64,000 bases of DNA. Origin: Isoetes taiwanensis (lineage: Eukaryota; Streptophyta; Lycopodiopsida; Isoetales; Isoetaceae). The stretch is taken from the NCBI GenBank assembly GCA_021234155.1, contig JAJEKV010000003.1, positions 16,168,386 through 16,232,385 of the forward strand, read 5' to 3'. The position numbers and the translations under genes are program-made. Shown piece after piece: positions 61,501-64,000 of the stretch. A model generated the notes under the pieces. That model was not told the origin of the DNA. It searched no databases and saw only the letters and a program-made list of their open reading frames with translations. Each line of letters opens with the position of its first letter. Within the stretch, counting starts at the first letter, position 1.

Positions 61501-62909
61501 GCATGTATCTTAACAGCAGTCACATATAAGCCATAGTCATGCATGTCTTTGTTTAGTTCAGTCTCCATGTTCCCTTTTTGTAACGATCCATTTTAGCTTC
61601 ACTATGAAGGAAGGAAAGTAACTTTGGTCTTAATGGCAAAAAACCCATGTATACCTCCATAATGACAAAATAATATGAAGATTTTCTAGCTTTATCAGAC
61701 TCCAAGCATTGCCACTTTAGACACTAATGAACCATTGCTATGGCAAAGACAATACAATCAGTTGCATTTTATGCCTTTTCATATTGTATGTTGTATCCTA
61801 TGTGGAGAAGTGCAAAATCGTTACCTAAGGCCTTCAGCATCTGGAGAGATTCCAAAATTTTGAAGTCGTTCAATTAGACAATTCTGAAATTGCTGCATTA
61901 TCACCCATAAATTAGAAAATATATAATCGACAGGCATGCCTCAAGGCCAAACATAGAATGGTCATTTACTGAATTTTAAGTTTTAAAAACTACATAATTC
62001 AGAATGAAAGGTTTATAACTTCTAATAGCAGACTCGTTGGAAATAGTTAGGAACGAATTAAAAGTTAGCAAAGTTAGTAGCAAAGTGCCTAATGAGTTAG
62101 GCATTTGCACCAAAATTATTCAGTTTTCAGGCATGCTATACATGTCTGCTCTATTTATGTTTTTGTGCAGTGTTGGGGAAACTATCCTGTCCAAGTCCCT
62201 AACACCATATAGGAGTGATTGCAGCTGGTCTTAAATATCACATCCATAAAATGGTGAATTTATAAATGTCTTTGGGGATTGTCCAAGTCCCTAATACCAT
62301 CTAGGAGCGATTGCAGCTGGTCTTATATATCACATCCTCTTCAGCCAATTCCCAAGTTTCAAAGATCCTTAAAATCACCAGGATATTTCCACAATTCATA
62401 TTCCTTAGTATTAATTGCCAACTTAAAAAGCAACCCCTATGTATATGGTACGTGATCAATAGTGAAATGAATTTCATGTTTTTGATATTCCTTAGTAATA
62501 ATTGCCAACTTATAATGCAATCCTTATGTACTGAATAGTGAAGTGGGCACTCTCCTTGAATGAATCGGTGTCGTCAAAGGCTAATAAATTCCTGAATTTT
62601 TGCCAGCTTGATTTTGAATTTGAATAATGAGATATTACCTGGAAAATTTTGTCTTGCCTATGAGAAAGAACATTTCGCTTGTGATGGTATTTTGACAAAG
62701 CATATGGCCTAAAAAATAGTATTATGTCAATACCTGCAGATTCTAAATTGCACAGCCATAAAGTTATTGCAAGCGTAGTTCCCATTGCCAGTTAGGACTT
62801 ACATCTCTGGAATAGGTGCATATGGGTGCTCCTTTATCCATCTATCTTTATCTCCTGCAGGCATTCCGTCTTCCATCTCTAGCAAGCCTCCGCTCACCCG
62901 CCCCTCCAT
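46529..62909 (-). CDS. Nine-exon host gene, 356-aa acidic protein of unknown function
   Basis: Minus-strand exons: 62,803-62,909; 62,639-62,708; 61,825-61,883; 48,547-48,676; 48,360-48,476; 48,297-47,933; 47,806-47,858; 46,724-46,802; 46,529-46,619. All have GT donors (for example GAT|GTAAGT, CAG|GTAAGT, GAG|GTACAA) and AG acceptors. Every phase matches and the total is 1,071 nt. The start ATG follows an AG, so a 5' UTR exon or an earlier start is possible. N-terminus MEGRVSGGLLEMEDG, then WIKEHPYAPIPE and YALSKYHHKRNVLSH; a helical region (ATAIATLERQRAQRLATAST), an acidic stretch (FDPSDDDSDGQ), a long polar middle, and the helical end MLEELDAEIDEIIKM. No domain recognised; nuclear location is a guess from composition. 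Intron 3 is 13.1 kb and full of copia elements. Confidence 0.72.
46920..47110 (+). mobile_element. Copia LTR-end remnants with two tRNA-Met primer sites (in intron 8-7)
   Basis: CTGTCATGGTATCAGAGC occurs twice, near 46,978-46,995 and 47,060-47,077, each preceded by GTAGCTCCTC. TGGTATCAGAGC is the copia primer-binding site, and TCA before it fits an LTR end. The two copies arise from an ~83-bp duplication. They lie in the 1.0-kb intron between host exons at 46,802 and 47,806. Confidence 0.65.
48677..50340. other. Part of host intron 3, no gene seen
   Basis: Left end of the 13-kb intron before the copia remnants. A 65-codon plus-strand frame at 49,165-49,362 and an 83-codon minus frame at 50,006-50,257 show no motif. 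Confidence 0.4.
50430..51928 (+). pseudogene. Outer copia integrase region
   Basis: LWHDRYGHV and FDCPACRLGKQVQASY give the HHCC pre-integrase zinc domain; ELVHSDICYMPVES and KSIRTDNAGG carry integrase catalytic D residues; after the foldback insertion, TAVYVSNRAPTKSLNLKTPF, FRTFGCLAYATLP and KVIFIGYPDNMKAWRCYD follow. Frame changes near 50,515 and 50,730-50,760, a stretch out of frame at 50,870, and a Ser/Pro-rich linker to 51,928. The catalytic E is at AAERKNRTLIR just before the insertion. Confidence 0.85.
51003..51275. mobile_element. Foldback/MITE insertion in copia integrase
   Basis: About 270 bases interrupt the integrase frame. The left end is a perfect 33-bp-arm hairpin (51,003-51,035 and 51,039-51,071, 3-base loop) starting GGATAACACCCTGG. 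Next comes an inner left arm CTTAACAACCTGGGCCCGAG whose imperfect complement, CTTGAGGGCCAGGTTGTTAA, closes the right end near 51,272. Inside are two CATAACAA-CTGG/ACTAG-GTGTTTATG units. AGAG flanks both sides and may be a 4-bp target duplication. Confidence 0.65.
52110..53078 (+). pseudogene. Outer copia reverse transcriptase and RNase H fragments
   Basis: Segments AAKHPHWVQAMQDEIDML, then VAKGFTQQEGLDYNEVFAPV, DFKSAFFNGDLEEDIYMQQP and YVCKLKKSLS are RT blocks; the block with the catalytic Y-x-D-D is missing because of a deletion/decay at 52,560-52,730. KQLVGALLFVTITRPDI, HWHAAKKVLRYLKGT and LLIYADSDHATTD continue the connection and RNase H. The nested copia begins six bases after the end. 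Confidence 0.85.
53079..53083. repeat. Nested copia target-site duplication, left
   Basis: GCAAC, repeated at 58,922-58,926 directly after the right LTR. Five bases is the usual copia length. Confidence 0.9.
53084..53308 (+). repeat. Nested copia left LTR (225 bp)
   Basis: Starts TGTTAGCATG and ends CTAACA. Compared with the right LTR I see G/A at the GATGGAT(G/A)AACT position and T/A in CTCTTC(T/A)TCTC. A GTATAAAAAG promoter-like TATA lies at about 53,135. Confidence 0.92.
53585..54335 (+). pseudogene. Nested copia gag
   Basis: From the ATG at 53,594 the frame encodes ILNGKNYNSWKNLMEPVLEV and KGLWEYVSGEHP, the copia gag start. A shift near 53,875 moves to the frame ending at 54,335, which has SAWEKLRNLYEKVNESRRQY, KLSDFESVTKFLAELEGIKS and EKELLHALYTGAKEYDVFLD, the conserved UBN2-type capsid helices. 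A stop at 54,333 separates it from the RG-rich part. No CCHC zinc knuckle is visible downstream; an arginine/glycine-rich stretch lies there instead. Confidence 0.85.
54336..55499 (+). CDS. Nested copia RG-rich linker, protease and pre-integrase
   Basis: The long frame from 54,492 begins with S/N/Q-rich sequence and then RGRARGGRRGRGRGRRGRG, followed by an acidic stretch. Protease: FILDSSTTRHMSG, where copia normally has D-S-G. GNEAMLKVEGVGDVKLSMPN, VFYVPHLKKNLLSVASFTD belong to the same domain. The pre-integrase zinc domain is ILWHERLGHLSFDCMEKM with CCEACKLGKM. The frame closes at 55,499 with changes relative to the better copy at 56,411. Confidence 0.85.
   Translation, partial: KRNQNFGSRRNYRNYNYNNEASSSSNYQQQRGRGRGGYANAPWNGDDQTVRNMSSTSSNSGNQWSSQRNQGNQGNDWYYQRGRARGGRRGRGRGRRGRGNYSDQGNFAQIGIECDGSNEVYDIYCDNEEYVDSYYLVPDFDDLECETNVADQTNSAEMNDKSFILDSSTTRHMSGNPNIVNNRQPARGQNILLGNEAMLKVEGVGDVKLSMPNGELRKAPEVFYVPHLKKNLLSVASFTDRGLRVIFDKDEALIVTKGQHPKQIGRAKREGRLYKFCGVPILEESNMIAAENQNIMNKEEKEQILWHERLGHLSFDCMEKMKTKNMVRDLPALKSFDYCCEACKLGKMADSFSKGSLSWATRVLHLVHSDVSWTHEGTSNRRTKYLK
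55500..57391 (+). pseudogene. Nested copia integrase and RT start, duplicated and shuffled
   Basis: First copy (55,290-56,260) carries integrase with many indels, then AVQTAVYLINRAPTKALNG and CVFVGYSEKSKAYKLWDP. A second integrase start (56,411-56,748) reads cleanly through RATRVLQLVHSDVCGPMKVP, FVTFIDDFTRKTWIYFIKAK and EMVENMTGHKIL. Next come a short piece of the linker with S-rich PPLTRSKTRREEQ and a doubled RLVAKGYSQ(K/R)EGIDYEE region at 57,145-57,325. The joints share short homologies such as AAAGGTTATTCACAAA. Confidence 0.8.
57392..58558 (+). CDS. Nested copia reverse transcriptase and RNase H
   Basis: A 388-codon frame. RT blocks MDVKNAFLHGNLEEEAYMEQ (catalytic D), SLYGLKQAPRAWYSRI and FLIIVIYVDGLIITG, where the expected Y-V-D-D is Y-V-D-G, so polymerase activity should be lost. 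A small internal duplication repeats KFHMEG at about residues 150 and 187. RNase H: GYCDADHVGCLDDRRSVGAY, STKAEYKACS, IYCDNMSSIYLTKNPVFHSR. Stop at 58,556 precedes VADILTKGLSRTKFEDLR in the same frame, so the stop is a late change. Confidence 0.9.
   Translation: MDVKNAFLHGNLEEEAYMEQPLGFEVPSKEAFVCKLGKSLYGLKQAPRAWYSRIHEVLVHKGFRRSDADHFLYVKLNGSEFLIIVIYVDGLIITGNSAAQISEVKAMLGSKFEMSDLGLLHYFLEIEVWQHDAGIFLSQSKYAHEILKKFHMEGWLGTPIEVGLKLSKFDKEEYFDKNIYSKLRDKFHMEGCKPLIYSQLIGSLIYLTITRPDISYAVGVLSRFMSKPTVTHWMAAKRVLRYLKGTLNYGLNYDKFSNFLLQGYCDADHVGCLDDRRSVGAYIFSFGSAAVSWLSKKQDTVSISSTKAEYKACSAVACEVMWLGKLLANLGFVQQESVTIYCDNMSSIYLTKNPVFHSRTKHIATHYHFIREAVENGIADLVHCRTNQ
58697..58921 (+). repeat. Nested copia right LTR (225 bp)
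   Basis: Starts TGTTAGCATG after purine tract GGGGAGGATT, ends CTAACA; two visible differences from the left LTR. Confidence 0.92.
58922..59170 (+). pseudogene. Outer copia RNase H end
   Basis: Begins with the second GCAAC. CSLSTTEAELKALCTAVQEM, LYCDNNGAISHAKDHKWHY and MKHLDIKVSFIR are the C-terminal half of copia RNase H, continuing the frame broken at 53,083. It ends abruptly near 59,140, so the 3' end of the outer element is deleted. Confidence 0.85.
59415..59585. repeat. Degenerate ~35-bp minisatellite
   Basis: GCCTTGGTGGCTTAT-type units recur about five times between 59,432 and 59,560 with variable spacers containing TTATGGTT. The open frame here (Trp/Leu-rich) is a by-product of the repeat. 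Confidence 0.7.
59688..59745 (-). other. LTR-like block shared with 44,876-44,938
   Basis: On the minus strand it reads GGGATGAAAACCTCACCC...GTTTTCGAGGAAACCCTAAAGATAAACA, nearly the same as 44,875-44,938. It is likely a fragment of the same LTR family. Confidence 0.6.
59786..59915. repeat. Three-copy tandem repeat
   Basis: CATGTTTCT(A/G)TTTATGGAGATG followed by CCCACAAG(GGCCATTTTGT) occurs three times, the last with TATAAAGATG. Confidence 0.85.
60153..60157. repeat. Target-site duplication of small copia, left
   Basis: GCAGT, repeated at 61,516-61,520. Confidence 0.85.
60158..60362 (-). repeat. Small copia 3' LTR
   Basis: 205 bp, TGTTAAGAATC...TATCTTAACA; matches 61,310-61,515. Confidence 0.9.
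60480..60955 (-). pseudogene. gag remnant of the small copia
   Basis: Minus-strand frames 60,955-60,752 and 60,764-60,564 encode copia gag-like sequence: FHPYRRKLCSMENLFQGALG in the first; NHIAGLKTFTAAWDQLKSVY, ENTNDARICYLKDVMHDNKL in the second (capsid helices W-x-x-L-x-x-x-Y). The end has an acidic tail with NEEEEDEYMY. Frameshifts make it non-coding as a unit. Protease, integrase and RT are absent. Confidence 0.75.
61298..61309 (-). other. tRNA-Met primer-binding site
   Basis: TGGTATCAGAGC on the minus strand, immediately inside the right LTR. Confidence 0.9.
61310..61515 (-). repeat. Small copia 5' LTR
   Basis: 206 bp; differs from the other LTR by one inserted G in CCTTGGATGTGG. Confidence 0.9.
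61516..61520. repeat. Target-site duplication of small copia, right
   Basis: GCAGT, same as 60,153-60,157. Confidence 0.85.
62180..62530. repeat. Direct duplications of ~90 bp inside host intron 2
   Basis: GTCCAAGTCCCTAA(C/T)ACCAT...AGGAG(T/C)GATTGCAGCTGG occurs at about 62,189 and 62,281. A second pair, TCCTTAGTA(T/A)TAATTGCCAACTTA, lies at about 62,402 and 62,488. They lie between host exons at 61,883 and 62,639. Confidence 0.75.
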
Positions 62910-64000
62910 CTAAGCAAGAACATTTGTTGGGGCCAAGTCAGTTTATATTAAAACTTTAACAGTGTATGACACAACAGAAATTGAAAGTTTTGAGCTGATA
63001 TGGCTAGTGAGAAGACCTACTTCAGGAATCTGCAATGCAAGACATGATATGCACCGATCTAGAAGTTAGTAATATTTTCAGATACTTTTCCAATTTTATT
63101 GCCCTGTACTTGGCTCAAGCAATGTTTCTTCAGTAGTAGGCAGATCCTCCTGACGGTGTGGCAGCTGCCCAGGTGTTCATTGGCTAGGCATATGAAAGAC
63201 CAAAATTTTAAAATGGCATGGAAGGCAGTAAGAAGACCTACTTTGTTAATGTTACAATTATGAGCTAGGTATTGGCTGTCTTGATCTTTGTAAACAGATC
63301 TCCGACCTGCGGGTCAAGGGCCAAGTGATTTGATCTGAGCATTTGGAGAATGCTCAGCCTTGGGAAGAGTCTAGCATCCCAAGAGGTATTAATCCGGCTA
63401 TTGCTAGCAGTGTGCACTGTACCTTAAATAGGCAGGACATCCAAGAGGACGTGGCATCAGAAATTAGTCTGAGGCCCAGGCCGTATGTAATAGGAGTCAT
63501 GACCCCTGTCATACGCTGACCAAAACGCAGTGGGATAAAGGTACAAAGAGAGGGTAAAAGGGAGCTAGTTGAGAATATAAATACTAGAGAAGGCACCCAA
63601 GAGGGATCATCAGCTTGTGTGTGATCTCTGTGGCCTTCTCTCATTCTAGTTCTCTGCTCGGAGGGTGAATCAGAGCTGCTTTGGTTCTAAAATATGGCAA
63701 GTTCTACCCCTTTCTGTGCAGTTTGCTAAGCCTGTGGCTTAGCCAGATTATTACTTGCTGTTCGTAACAGTTATTGGGGATGTGTAATATAAGACATGTT
63801 GCGAATGATAACCCCGGTCAGTCAAAGGCTCTTAAAACACCAGAAAAATGTCCACTGATCCTTTTGAGAAACATTTTTGGTCACCGGAAACACCGGTAAA
63901 AAAAACATTTTTGGTCATAATATGAAATGAGCTGCTAGAAAGTTGTAGAATACATGTTAAAGTAGGTATGTAGAAAGGCTAACTACAATATATCATCCCA
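62910..64000. other. Upstream of the host gene; possible LTR-like segment
   Basis: The ATG at 62,909 is preceded by TTGCTTAG, so untranslated exon(s) may lie here, but I could not place one. At about 63,330-63,770 a plus-strand segment has TATAAATACTAG at 63,577 followed by a C/T-rich stretch and ends GTTCGTAACA, reminiscent of an LTR. No partner was found. Nothing else recognised. Confidence 0.35.

Larger units (their letters stand above)
60158..61515 (-). mobile_element. Non-autonomous gag-only copia element, 1.36 kb
   Basis: LTRs at 60,158-60,362 (205 bp) and 61,310-61,515 (206 bp) differ by one visible inserted G. Both start TGTTAAGA and end CTTAACA. GCAGT flanks both sides. Reverse orientation is shown by the primer site (minus strand TGGTATCAGAGC at 61,309-61,298) next to the right LTR and a purine tract AAGAGAGG next to the left LTR. 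The 947-base interior encodes only gag-like fragments. It must have been moved by proteins of another copia, and is recent. It lies in intron 3 of the host gene. Confidence 0.92.

Overview
The window looks like nuclear DNA of a land plant with a large, transposon-rich genome. Host genes are split into many small exons, and one intron is 13 kb long. The rest is mostly Ty3/gypsy and Ty1/copia LTR retrotransposons, a plant-type LINE with a C-terminal zf-RVT-like domain, DNA transposons and tRNA-derived short elements. There are no operons, no prokaryotic genes and no organellar genes. A fern or another large-genome non-flowering plant is my guess, not a demonstrated assignment.

Layout. 1-6.4 kb: repeat DNA with two oppositely oriented pieces of one gypsy family meeting near 2,768, plus a SINE-like head. 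6.4-15 kb: a host exon appears to be split by an 8.1-kb LINE insertion flanked by a 17-bp target-site duplication. The insertion has a twin-priming inversion and carries about 5.2 kb of non-LINE DNA between two poly(T) tracts, itself a direct duplication. 16.8-34.1 kb: a gypsy element (gag, protease, an RNase H placed before the reverse transcriptase, then RT) interrupted by a 12.8-kb DNA transposon with perfect 25-bp terminal inverted repeats. That transposon carries a decayed DDE-like transposase at its right end, unidentified minus-strand ORFs, and a remarkable array of palindromes and hairpins at 20.4-27.9 kb.

34.1-38.8 kb: a tRNA-derived repeat with a GTCA-rich tail, the last exons of a second host gene, and a fragment of a copia element. 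39.8-45.6 kb: a chromodomain-type gypsy element carrying a 1.0-kb CACTA-like insertion. 46.5-62.9 kb: a host gene on the minus strand, reconstructed here as nine exons whose phases all agree (1,071 nt, 356 codons plus stop). Its third intron holds a decayed copia, a younger copia nested in that one (5-bp TSD, 225-bp LTRs differing at two visible positions) and a separate gag-only copia with 205/206-bp LTRs.

Most TE reading frames carry frameshifts or lost catalytic residues, so the region is largely fossil. The order of insertion can still be read from nesting and TSDs. The main candidate for something undescribed is the palindrome-rich 12.8-kb transposon at 19,547-32,392. The LINE-borne transduction and the PR-RNaseH-RT gypsy architecture come next.
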